Source: Rapana venosa
Lineage: Eukaryota > Mollusca > Gastropoda > Neogastropoda > Muricidae
Reading direction: 5' to 3'
Assembly (NCBI GenBank): GCA_028751875.1
Contig: CM054140.1
Coordinates: 14,420,271-14,484,270, forward strand
DNA: 64,000 nucleotides
Under the pieces are notes generated by a model. That model worked only from the letters and a program-made list of their open reading frames with translations. It was not told the origin of the DNA and did no database searches. The translations under genes were made by a program, and so were the position numbers. Positions 31,795 to 44,700 of the stretch are shown here, in pieces. Position 1 is the stretch's first letter, and each line of letters opens with the position of its first letter.

Positions 31795-34700
31795 TGGGGG
31801 GAAAGGTTTCATAAAAGGGATTCAAGGGAAAAAAAATTTTTCACTTGGAATTTTTATTCATTTTTATGTTTAAACAAACCAACACAACAACACAAGCTAA
31901 CGAACATCAAAAATTTGGCCCTTTTTCATAAAGTTTTTTACAAAAAACAATGTAACGTGAATTTCGGGTCCCCCCTTTTCCAAATACTTTGGCCCGAAAG
32001 GGGTTTTAAGGAAATTTTGGCTAAAACGCCCTTTCCCCAACAAAACAAGATTTAAATTTGTAGTACTCCCTTCGTTACCCCCTAAAAATGGAATTAAAAA
32101 AACAGAAAAAAACTAAAAAAAGGGAATTTAAAAAAAAAAAAAAAAAAAAAACAAAAAAAAAAAAATAAAAACAATTTTTTCATGGCTATTTTGCCCCGCC
32201 CCACAAACCCCCTTTCGACTTTCTTCAGAACCCCGGGGCTTATCCGATGGCAAAATTTTACAAATTTGAAAAAAAATTTTTGTAGCCTAAAATATTCAAA
32301 ATGACATGGGAAAAAAAAGCCTTCTTCCCCACCTATGCTGGGGGGAGACCTAAATATATTGTGGACACTTAAAACTAAAGAACAGGTCCATCCACAAGTG
32401 GGGGGGAAACCCTCATTTTTCAAAACCTTCTGATGCAAACCCCCTAAACCATTTAAAATCCCCAACAAATTAAATTTCCAAAGAAACATTTTTCCGTCTT
32501 TTGGGAACAGAAAGGTAAATGTAAATGACTTTAGGGGGGGGGGAACTAAAACAAAACTTCAGCAACCTGGGGCCCTTTCAATACCAGATGCAAAATTAAA
32601 TCTCGGGTTTTTTGGGCAGGTTTCCGAAGCAACAAGGTACTAAAAAGGGTGAACCCCCCCCCCCCCTCCATAAAACTCTAAAAGATTTTCTTACATAGGG
32701 GCCCCGCACACTAGATTTTTAAACCAAAGGGCAACAAAAAAAAATGGTTTACATCACAAATTTTAACTTCATGTTTTTTTTCCCCAAATCACACATAAAT
32801 CATCGTCATCTTTGGACCAAGGGTCATAAACCCCCCTTCTACCTGTCGTAACTGGGGTGGTGAATGGCCTATCAAGGGGAAACAAAGATCTTGCCCCGGG
32901 CCTTAAAATTTAAAACGCTGCAAAAAAATTGTTCAAATTTGGGCTTTCACTTTGTTTCAGTGTGCCGTTCAAATTTGGGTTTTGCAATTTAAGCAAAAAC
33001 TTCACCAAAAACACCCAGCTGGAAAAAAAAATCGAAAAATCACACACCCCACCGGGTTCAAGGGAAAAATTGGATGAGGATCAGAAAAAACCAAAAAAAA
33101 ATTGAAAATTGATTCTAGGGGGGGATCCTGTTTTGACATAAAATATTTTTTTTCACAACACTGCCCTTTTAACTACCCCCCTTTTAATGCTCCATCAATA
33201 AAAACAAAAATTTTCTCATTCCGGGCAGATTCTTTTGCTTCTACAACCCCCTATCTAAAACAAGACTTTGAAAAAAACTAAAAACCAAAAAACCTATAAA
33301 AAACAGCCTTCTCCCCGGCGGTGGCAGCAAAAGGGGAAGTAAGAACCCCATTCCAAATACTTTTTGCATTCTTGGGGTTTTTAAACCCAGTAACCTAGAA
33401 AGGGCCCACTACCGATATTTGGACCAGGCACTTTGGAAAAAACCAAAATTCTGTCTTGGAAAAACTCTCAAGAAACAAAAACTATTAACATTTGTTAACC
33501 TGTCAAGTCGTGCTTGAACAGCTGAAAGAGGAAACTCTGACCCTTTTCCCCGGCCCGGGGTTGCCTGAAAAAAAACCAGTCCATCTCCACATTGACCCAA
33601 AGGGGTTTTAAAAACCTTTTCCCCAAAAAAAATTTTCACGTGTCCCATTCCATGTCGCAAGGACATAAAAACAATTGAAAAAGATGAAGGCCTTGGCATC
33701 ATTGAAAGAGCGAGGGGGACCAACCCCAAAGGGTTGCCCCAGGGGTCTTGGGTTCCCAAAAAACCCAAGCAACCGGGCAAAGTTTTTTTTTGGGTGTGGA
33801 TATGCACTGCAAATCTTTGCAAATTCATCGTTAACCCCAAATCCCAACTCCAACATTTGATGAACGAAGCTATACTTTGGGGGCCAAGTATTCACCCAAA
33901 TTAGACTAAACCCAAAAGGGATAAAAATCACAGATTTTGGGGGACAAAAATTTCCCCGCTATATAACGACATTTCCCTACTCACTTGGCTCTCCCCGATA
34001 CCGTCGCCCTCTTCTTCAAAAGGAACTCCCCCGCGGATCTTCCAAAATCAATTCGCCAACCCTTCTAAAGGCCTCCAGGAGTGGGCAACATCATTTAAAA
34101 ATATCCGGTTTTTGGGCTCATCACAGCAGAACATGACAAAAAACCCTACACAAACTTATTTCGAGAGACCCCGGGTAAATAACAACTGAGCCCATGGGGG
34201 GACAAGTGTGTTTTTTCAAAAAAATCCTTGAATTTTTTGGGCATTATCTTGGGAAAGAAGAGGGCATAAAGGGCCCATAAAGACAAACTGAAAAACACCC
34301 TTTGCCTTCCCAACTCCTAAGAAACGCAACAGAATTCGAAGTTTTTCTGGCATAAATGAATTTTTTGGGGTTTCCCCAAATCATTTTTCCCAACTACGTT
34401 TCCCTACATATATTTTGCGGCAGTTTAAAACAAAGAAAAGCACCCCCTTTGGGTTTTTGGAAAATAAAAAAAATGAGCACACTGCCCAAAGGGCTAAAAA
34501 CTGCTCTGAGTGAAGCAACAACTTTTGCATATTTTGGGACCCAAGGGGGCCCACCAAAAACTACACTGACGCAAGTCCATGGGTATATCTCCCAGTGCTC
34601 ACTCAAGAAGGCCGAATCATTAAAATGCAAGCCGAGCTCAATCACCCACAAACCCAAAGTTTATTCTAAAAAGGGGGAGCGAGAGGCACTCGCCATTGTG

Positions 34701-37128
34701 GGGCCCATGTGAATTTTAAACCACATCTTAATTTTTGGTGCTCCTTTCACGTCCAAAACTTTCAAAAACCCTTAGGGGCCAATTTAAAAAAACCCGACTC
34801 AACTATCAGCCCCCTTGAACTTTGGATCTTTCGACGCAACCATAGAAATAACAGTCGTCCCGACCGGTGCTGACAATCCTGCAGATTACCGGAGCCGCCC
34901 CCCAGTCCAGAAATCCCCCTAACAGAGAGCAAGAAAAGGGAGAAAAGGGGATTATGGCACAAATGTTGTGACTACCTCAACGCCTAAAGCAATGACCATC
35001 ACTGAATTGCGGGGGAAACGCAAAAGATAAAAACACGACTGCTGTGTTTAAAGGGCCATGCTCACTGACAAGGGGTTTAACAACAAAGGAGAGGAAATCA
35101 ACACACAGACATTTCATAGCCCCTCTCCCCCTTTCCCCATGAACTTTTCCCCTGTTTCACGATTCCGGCATTATTCTAAAAGGCCATAGATTTTCCTGCC
35201 CATCATTTCACCAGAAAGCCGTAAAATATTGCCAAAAACCGGTCATCAAGGGGGTTTGTCAAAACCCATTGCACTGTTGGGGGAAAAAAAGGGTTTTGGT
35301 TAAAAAGGCATCCCAACCCGGGTTTGAACACACAGTCAGGAACGGGTAACTTGCCAATTTTCAACCCCCCAAAACAACCCGTGAACCCTCCAGATTCTGA
35401 ACCCCCAAATGAAACCATGGACCGAGCTGCCCCTTTTTACTTGGGACTCCCCCCCAAGGGAAAATATATCCGGTTGTCCCCGTTTATTACTCCATTTTAC
35501 CCCCCAAGGGGATTTTCGGGACTCCACAGCAAACCCTTTAAATTCCACACCGGAAAAAATTTTTTTCCCTGATTTTTGGCTTTCCAAAAATCCAAAAAAG
35601 GGGGGAAACAAGGGAACCCCCCTTCAATTCTCACAATTTTTGCCCATTCTGTGAACAAATGGGCATCAAACATCGCAAAATCACCCCCACTGTGGCCCCC
35701 GTCCAACGCAGAAACCGAACGCTTTAAACCCAAACCAAACAAAAAAGCCCATCAATCCCCCCCTTTTTCCCAACCAAAGCAGGAAAATTACAAATTTTTT
35801 CCTGGACTACCTTTTCTACTCCTCACAGCACCACTGTTTTTTTCCCCTTTCCCTGCCTTGTTTGGTCGTACACTGAGGACAAAACTCCCCCACCCCCAGC
35901 ACGCGTCTTTAATTGTTTCCCCCAAAAACATGGGGCAGCAAGACACTAAAAAAAAAAGGGGCCAACATAAAAAACGCTACCTGACGAAAAGGAAAACCTC
36001 AAACCCCCTCCATAACCGGGGGTGATCCCCTGTACCCCTGAAAAAATTCCCAGCCCTCCAACGCTGAAAACCCCTTTAACCACCACCCCCTTTTTGTTTT
36101 TTATTAGCAAAGAAAGGATCAATTTTTACGGGCCCAGAGAGGAAAAACAACGGGTCACCAGAAACGCAGTTTCTACAAGAAGTCTCCACAACACCCCTTT
36201 ACTACTGACCCCGGGAACTGATCCCACTTTTTTGAGCTGGATAAAAGATGAAAGTTTAAAACCCTGCCCCCCCCCAGACAGCCCCCCAAGCCCACACCAC
36301 ACCCAGCAATCACCACAAAAAACACTCATACATCTGCGCCCCTTGGAACCCAGAAAAAAATCCAACCCCCAAAAATCCAACTACCCAAAAAATTTGATAA
36401 ATTTTTCCCATGTGAACAATTTTAGTTATCAAACGAAGTGAAATATAATTTTAAATTGAATTTAAAAGGGACATTTCATAATTTTTATTTTCTCACTCAG
36501 TTACTGTTAGAACCCAAATTTTCCTTTTTAAACCCGTTCTTTTTTTTCAAACGGGCTTTTTTAAATCTCCGGTAAACCCCCTCGAAATTTAAAAAAAAAA
36601 AAAAAAAAATTTCTTTGGGTTTTCCCCTGATAAATTTAAAATTTTTTGTGCCCCAAACTTCATTTGAACAATTAAATTCAAAATCCCTTTAAACTTTGCC
36701 CCAAAATTTTGGAGGGGAAAGGGGAGGAAAGAGTTACAAGAAATAGCTAAAAAAATTTAAAAAAATTTGAACAATTTTTTTAGAATATCATCATCTCAGT
36801 TTCAAATTTTAGTATTTTCATCCATCAAATGTTTTTGGGAAAAATTACTATTATCTCCCGTTAAATTTTTAAAACCTTTTTTTCCCATCCGAAAAGGAGG
36901 TGATGTATTTTTTTTCTAGTTTATTTTTAATTAAAAGGGAAAAAACTGTCACGGGGTCATTATTTTCATTTTTAAATGAGTTCCCCCCCTTTTTACTTTT
37001 ACTATGGTTTTCGATCATAAAGCTAACGAACTTTCATTAAATTTTTGTCCTCTATCAAAAACTGAGTTTTTTTACACTTATCGTGTACGAATGAATGGGA
37101 ATCACAAAACACTACAAACATCACAGTG
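31795..37128 (+). mobile_element. Corrupted duplicate of the Ty3 element
   Basis: Same insertion context and order as 12829-17889: 5' LTR remnants from about 31795, Gag start near 32180, zinc-knuckle DNA near 32838, RT near 33660-34190, integrase near 35400-35890, 3' LTR about 36902-37123 followed by CAGTGAC. Frames are broken throughout by sequence noise. Confidence 0.9.
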
Positions 37129-37239
37129 ACACACAAAACACGGGCTCACACAAAACACACATACACACAGTGAAAACACACATACAAACACAAATAAAAC
37201 AGACCCCACACCAAAACACACACAAAACACCACACACAC

Positions 37240-37600
37240 CCTGATAGCCGGGGGGTTAGCGTAAAGTGTTTTGGATTTTCTGAGGGGGGTTCCCAATTCC
37301 GGGTTTAAAGGTTTTTTTCCTCTGGAGTTAACATCAGTCCCAACTCCACTCTCTCCAAAGGTTTTTTCAGATGAAAATAAAAAACTGAATCCATTTTGCG
37401 AACGCAAAAAACCCCTTTGTGCAAAATTAAAAAACCTTTTTCCCCCTTTCAGAAGAGTGGGCCCAAATTGTTTTCCTGGGGGAACGGAGGGGACAAAATT
37501 GACAAAAACGCATACACACGGGGACTGGTTTGAAAAAAAGCAAATGATTTTTTCCCCATTATCCTCAAAAAAAAAAGAATAAAAAAAAAAAATTAAAAAA
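37240..37600 (+). mobile_element. Corrupted duplicate of the full-length SINE A
   Basis: Parallels 18004-18345, including AGTTAACATCAGT and CCAACTCCACTCTCTCC. Confidence 0.85.
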
Positions 37601-38707
37601 GACAACACACGGGTAAACACTCACACCCACACTAAATACATCTAGTTAAACCCACGTTCCAAGAGGCTGAATTTTTAAAAATGTTTTTAATAAACTAAAA
37701 ATTAGTTTTTTTCTAATTTTAAATAAAGTAATCAAAGATACAACGGGAAAAACAAATTTGGGTCTTTGGCTAAAAGTTGTAATAACAGGCAATAAAAAGT
37801 AAATTTTGTAATTACAAATGAAAAAAGGCAGTAAAAACTAAAGGGGTTACTCAATTTACTTTTTCCCATTTTTTCAATTTAAAGATTGTACACTTAATCA
37901 AGTTAATGAAAAATTCCCAGACTTTCTTGTCCCCAAAGGGGGGTTTTTTTTGACTTTTCCCTGTGTTTATTTCAATGTAAATCCACATCACGGGCTATAA
38001 TAAAAACTGGCCACCTCTTCTTAAAAGGGGGTTTTAACCCCTACAGATTCTTTAATTTGTGTGGCAAAAATCTTTTTTTGTGCATTTTATGACTTATTTA
38101 CATTGCGTTCAAAAAGATAACAATGCCCAAATCAAGGGAAAAGTCAAAACCATAAAACCCAGGGGGAACTCCCCCTCAAATGGGGGGCTCAGTTGTGACT
38201 AAAAACCAACAGAAACCACTCTAATAAATTTGACAAAATTCCCTACCCCCGGCCCTCCCCCTCTTCCCCTAAATTAAAAGTTTTTGAGTCATTGGGCCTA
38301 CCACAAAAATCACCAAAAAGCAAAAAAATATCTTAAATTTATACGAAACCCTCCAAATGCAAACCAACATGGGAAAAACGATCCGAAACAACATGTTAAA
38401 AACCACAAACACACACTCAGCATTAAAAAATTATATATACACATATGTATTTTACCTTTTCCTCAGACAGAAACTCATCTTCCCAAACCCGCAGACTCGA
38501 GGGGCCAAATTGAGTCCCCGGGGCCCCAATCGATTCGGGAAAACACAAAAATCACAACCTTCTGTCCTTTTCTTTGTCAAAACGATAAACCGATACAAAA
38601 TATTAAAAGTAACCCCAAAAAACATGAAGGCCAAGTAAATAAAAAAGAAAAAATCATAATTCCATTTTGGTTGAATTTTTCACGGCCAAGGTATTTTTTT
38701 TTTACCG

Positions 38708-38815
38708 ACCGGGTTGAAAACCCTTTTCCGGGCTGCGAGCCCTGAATCGAACTTTTTCCAAAGGGAATTTCCCCAAGTTTTTTCGCAATCTTTCTCCTTT
38801 CGACGACAGGGTTTC
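38708..38815 (-). pseudogene. Corrupted duplicate of RhoGAP exon 1
   Basis: Corresponds to 19395-19487. The start codon is lost (GACGACAGG where the first copy has GACGACATG), and the reading frame and the donor are scrambled. The CRE/E-box array is damaged as well (near 38970). Most likely not a real second promoter. Confidence 0.8.
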
Positions 38816-41559
38816 TTTCATTTTAAAACCCGGGTTTTCTCATTCCGTAAAGCTTTTTCTTGCATCCGATTTTACAGAGTAAAAAAAAGCAAACTTTTCC
38901 CTAAGTTTTTTCCAAACTTTCTTTTTTCTGTTTATTTCCGCCATCTTTTTTGCTGCTTGGGAAAAAAGCCCCACGTGACGGACTTAAAAGGGAAAAGGGG
39001 TCAAAAGGCTATCAAGAACCTGGGGCCAAACCCCAACGGGATGCTCCCCTGCATACGTTGTTTTGATTTCTCGTCTAAAAATCTTCGGTTTGTACAAAAG
39101 TCTTTTTCCTTTAGCCCACAGTTTTAACCCTTTTCTTTGTAAATTGTGTAAAATCATCTGTAAACATGTTTTTAAATTTGACGGGGTGTTTTTTTTAAAT
39201 AGTAAATAAATTCAGGTGGGGTTTTTTTTGTGTGTGCTTGCGTGCGTAGGTGTGTTTTGTGCTTTGGGGTTTTTTTAATGTGTAAAAAAGGGGGTTTTTT
39301 TTAAATTTTAAAGATGGTACATTGGAAAACTTCAATAAGCAGTAGTTGTTTTTTTTTTTTCCATCAAGCCGTCTATTTTAAAAATTTTAAAAAGGAAATG
39401 GTTTTAAATAAATATATTGTTTGGGTGTGAATCAAGTCAAATTTTTTTTCCCGGGAGGGGTACATTGAATAAGGATCTTTTTCCTTTTGGGTTTCATCAA
39501 GCCCTAAACAAGGGAAAAAAAAACAACTGGATCAATAATATTCCCCCCCAACTACAAAATTACTCAAAACCAATATTTTTTGAAAAAACCCGACTCCAAA
39601 AAAAAAAGAAAAAAGGAAAAAAAAAACCCAACCAAAAACAAATTTTAAAAAAAACCCAAAAAAAACACAAAGAAAAAAAAAAAACAACCCCCCCCCCTTC
39701 CCCCCTTTCATCCAAGAAAAATATACTGGGAGAACCTACCCACCCTACCCCAAAGCCCACACCACACCCCAAAACATACACACATTCCCCACACACACAC
39801 AACGCAACAAACACACACACACACACACACACACCCCACAAATTCATACACAACATACCGCACATTTTGTACTTACTTTAGATTTTTGGTTTTCAAGAAA
39901 AATTTAGAAAAAAAACATTTAAAAAAAAAAAATTTTCAAATTAAAAACAAAGGGTTTCCATATCGCCCCTTTTTTCATATCATACTATTTATTTAAAGAC
40001 AACCAACACATTTATCTTTTAAGAAATTTAAAGACAACCGACACACAAAAAACCCTGAAAATCCCCCAAAAGCAAACAAAATAATCAAACAAAAAAACAA
40101 ACAAATTTTGTATGCGTTTAAAATCCCATCTCTTCCTTTTTTTTTCCCTTTTTTATTCAAATACTAGATGAGGGATTAGACGAATTGGTAATAAATTTAA
40201 AAAATCAAACAAGTGCCTTTATTTAAATTAAACCTAAACCCATCAAGGGTTTGTTAGGGGCACTGCTCCGAGTGGGGGACAGCGTGGGCAAAGGCTATTA
40301 AAATCTGGCAGAGCCCGTCTCTCAACCCCGGTAATAGGGGTGCATGCTGGGTATGTGGGGTCATTTAACAGCCTTTGATAGCTCCCTATTCTGTGAAAGG
40401 TTTAAAATGGTTTTAATCATTTTGGGACAAACTACATTTCAATCAATAAATTCTGATTTATTTATTGCTTATTGGGCTCCTTTTTTTGCATTAGGTTAAA
40501 AAAGAAAGCTCTAAAACATTAACTGTTTTTTTGCACCTGGTCTTTTTAGGGACTTTTGCAAATAAAATTTTTTGTAAATCATAAGAAGGGGATGATAATT
40601 TTGGGGAAAATTCGAAAAGGGGACAGATTTTTAAAAAATTTTTAAGTTGATTTTTGAGTCATAGAAGTTAAATACTATGATTGTTTGGGGAAAACCCAAG
40701 TTTTTTTACAATTTTTTTAACCCAAAAACATATCTACAGGGGTGCGAGTGCCCTTTTTTGTACAAAGTGTAAAAAACATGTATTTTGATCAACCCCCCAA
40801 AAAAATTGGGTACAGAGCCTTAAATCATATCATGTTCCAAAGAATTGAAGAAAAATGAAAGTGGGAGATTTACACTTTTTTTCAGTTATCACTATCCCAA
40901 ACTAGTTTTTTAAACACCGATAACAAACTTCTCTTTGAAATTTTTTTTTTTTTTTAAAAAAAATTTGTCAAAGTTTAAATTTTAAAGGAAGTTCTTTTTA
41001 AAGTAAGTTTAGAAAAAAAAAAATTTTGGGAACAGTCAACTTTTTTTCCCCATGGTTTTAGCCACAAAGGACCGTTAAATTTATGGAATACTTTTTTCAC
41101 AGCATCTTTCAGTAATTAAAGGGGGCATTTACTTACATCTAACATGAAAATTTTTTAACCTAAAAATCTTTTAATTTTTCCCACAGTTTTTTTGACGATC
41201 ACTTTGATAGGTTTAAAAATCACGCATTGGGGGGAAAAAAAGATTTTGTATTGTGCATGGAAATGCTTGAATTTAATAAAATCAAAATGTACACATCTTG
41301 GGCATGCATGTTTATTTCTGACAGCATTTTAATGCATCCGAATCGTCAGTTTATCCATGTAAATTTGATGGGGCTGGGTACATTAAGATTTTTTTGGGCC
41401 CATTTGGGTGGACTAATTTTAGAACATTGAAAGGAAGGAAAGAGAAGAGGGGGGGGGGTAGAGAAGTTCAGATAAAAGAAGGTAAAGCAAACCATTTTTG
41501 AAAACATTTTACACTAAGTCAAAATTTATCTTAAAATTTAAAACCTTTAACAAAGACTT

Positions 41560-41745
41560 TGGACAAGGTTTTTTTTTTATTTTTTTTTTTTTTTTTTTTT
41601 TATTAAAAGTTTTTATGTTTTATTTTTTTTTTTTTTTAAATTTTTAAAAAAAATTTTTTTTTTTATTTTTTTTTTAAAATTTTTTTTTAAAAAATTTTTT
41701 TTTTTTTTTATTTTTTTTTTTTTTTGTTTTTAATTCGGGCGGGTT
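41560..41745 (+). other. Homopolymer-collapsed T/A block in the corrupted copy
   Basis: Almost only T and A runs where the first copy (about 22130-22350) has ordinary sequence including ATCATCATAATCATAATGAT. Shows that the second copy is noise, not evolution. Confidence 0.85.
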
Positions 41746-44700
41746 TTGCCGGGTTTTTCCCAAATTTTCTTTAAACCTTTATTTTCTAAGGGGGGGTTGG
41801 CTTTTAATGCCTGAACGTAAAATGCCCAAAAAAAAGAATTTTGTTTTTCTTTAAAATTTTCACCAAAAAATTTTTTGAAATTCTAAAACCCCAAATTTTT
41901 TTTCCAAATTTGTTTTTAAACCCCCCAAAAATACCCAAAAATTTTTTTTTTTCCCGGGGGGGGGGTGGGTTTTCCCAAACTTAAAAGCATTCCCCCCTGG
42001 GAAATAACTGAAATTTCCCCTTTTTAATTCTCCAAATTTTTGCCTTTTTCCTTTTTTTTCCTTTTTTTCAAAAACCAATTTAAGATAAAAATTTTTTCCC
42101 CCTTTGGGAAAAATGGGGAAAAGTTACCCCACCGGCTTAAGGAGCTTTAAAAAAATTTCCCCATTTTTTCAACTTATTTTCCTTTTTTTTTTTGCAAAAA
42201 ATAATTTTTTTGGGGGAAATTTAAAACAAGGGTCTTGGCAAAACTTAAAATTTTCCCAAAGGAAAAAAGGGAAAGGGGAAAACAGTTTGGGAATTTCCAA
42301 AGGGGTTGTGCCAAAAATTTTTTCCCCCAAAAGGGAAATGAAATTTGGTCAACCTATTGACACCTTTTTTTAAAAGAAAAATTGGCAAAATGAAAAATTT
42401 CTGTTTGAAATTCAAAAAAGCATTTGGGTTTTCAAAAAGGGGGGGAAAGAAAATTTTAAAAAATTTTAAAACCCCAAGGGCGGCTGTCCGCCCATAGCGG
42501 GTCGGTGTAAACCCTTTTTCCGGAGGAAATCGCCACTAAAGGGGGTTTTTCTGTTTTCAGATTTTTTACGTGGTACCGCATGAAACTATGACTCGTGCAG
42601 CTAAACATAGCTTCAAAGAGCCTGTCCAAAGTCAATGCAGTGGGTTTTCAGGTGAAATTTCCCGGGGGGTTTCCCAACTCTTTTTTTTCAAAATTGTTGA
42701 GAGTAGCTGACATGCCCCCATTTTTGCATGTGTCCCGAAGCAAAATAAAGGGGTCAGAAAAAGGGCCCATGCGGCGTTTTTTCCCAAAGTGGGGAGCTCC
42801 CAAAATTTTTTTATATTACTAAAACCCCGTATGTTAAACATAAATTTCAGAAAAAAACATTTTCCTTTTAGTGTTTTTGTATTTTTTATGATTTTTTTTT
42901 TTCTAAACCCTTACAAAAAGGGGGCCCTCCCGGGGGAAAAGCAAGGGAAGGGGAAAATTTTGGGCCCTCCCCAGCGAGTAAAAAGAAGGGGTGCTAACAG
43001 ACCAAGGAAACAAATGATAAATTTACAACCAAAGAACAAAAACAACTGCTACCCGTCAAATTGGGGTTTTAAATTCACCTTTTTATATAGTACACTCAAC
43101 TGGGAAAACAGCTTTAAAGGGAATACATTTAAAAAAATGGACATAAAATTCCAAAAACCCCTAGTTTTTAACCCTAAAAAGGAATTTTGTTTAAAAGGGA
43201 TGAATAAAGCCATGTCCAATTGTTATCAAGAATTTTATACAGGCAAAAAGCCCACCCCTGTAAAGTCCCGCATTCATTTCAAGGTGAAAAATGGGGATAT
43301 TTCTTGGAATGGTTTAAAAAAGCAAAATAAAAAAATGACCAAATACCCAATAAGCAACAAACTTTTAAACCTCCCAAAAAAACTGACCCAAATTTAAAAA
43401 AATCACTACTCAAGAAGTAAATCTAAAAAAAAATTTTGTAATTCACTCAAGAAATGGCCAAAAATTTTTTGTTCAGAAAAAATTATCAAAATTTTATGGG
43501 TCACCTTTGCAGTATTTTCGCCCTTTTTTTTTTAAAACAGAACACAAACATTTTACATACCCAAATTTTAAACCCTGTACAAAGGAAAAAAAAGGGGTTC
43601 AGAAATGAACGCTTCACTTCGAGTACAAAAAACAAAATGCCCAAAGGGAACTTTGTCTTTTTGGTTAAACAAGTCCCAAAAGAACTTTAAATAAAACAGT
43701 AAAAGTTTCAAAAAGAAATAAAATGTGATCAACCCAACAAAGAAAAAACGGGAAAAAGCAAGCACTTTAATTAAAAGACTAGCTTTCCACCGCCCTTCCC
43801 CTTTATGAAAATTTTTTTTCCATCGGGGCCCAAAGTGATTTTTAAAACAAAAAGCCCTTAAAAACAGCCAAGTGTTTTTTTGTACAAAATCAAACGGGTT
43901 TTCAACCAACCAATAAACACACAGACCACCCAAACCATTTGCTACAACCCAGGTTTTATAAAGAAAACAGCGGAAAACAAAAAAAGGGCTGAAAAAAACA
44001 AAAAAAACACACACAAAACACTTGTACCACACTGTCACCCCAGTGATTTGCTAGAAAAACACTTCACCCTTTTTCAACACTGGAAATTTTTGAACACACA
44101 CTTTAAGTTAAAATTTTCAGAAAAGGGACAAATTTGCGTAACAAATCCAGTACAAAGGTTAGACAAATGCATGAGCCCCTGATCGCTTTTGTCTTGCCAA
44201 CACAACCGTTTCCATGGGCCCCTTTGCCTTTTAAAAAAAACATCCTTTGTATCGTTTTCTTCTCAATTTTTTGTTTTTTTTTTAAATTTTCATTTTTGGG
44301 GCCTCCAATTTTTTTTCCCCCCTTTTTTCTTTTTAATTTTAAAATATTTAAAAAAATTTTTAAGGCTGGATAAAAGGGCCCCTTTTTGCTGACCAAAGGA
44401 AATCCAAAAACTGCTGGGAAGTTTTTTTAAAAAAGGGGAAAAAAAAAGGATGCACCTGGGGAATGGGGTGTCCCTTATCTAAAGTAAAAACAAACAAAAA
44501 GATAAATACAAAACACCAAAAACAACATCCTGCATTTTTTATACACATGAAGACAAAGGGAAAAAAGGTTTTTTTAAACCCCGAAATTTTTTAAAAAAGA
44601 AAAGGGGGAAATGTATTTTCCAAAAATTAATTGCCCAAATAGAATTTACACAGAAAAAATTTTTTTAAAATCAAAATACCTCAGTTGAAAAAAAAAAAAA

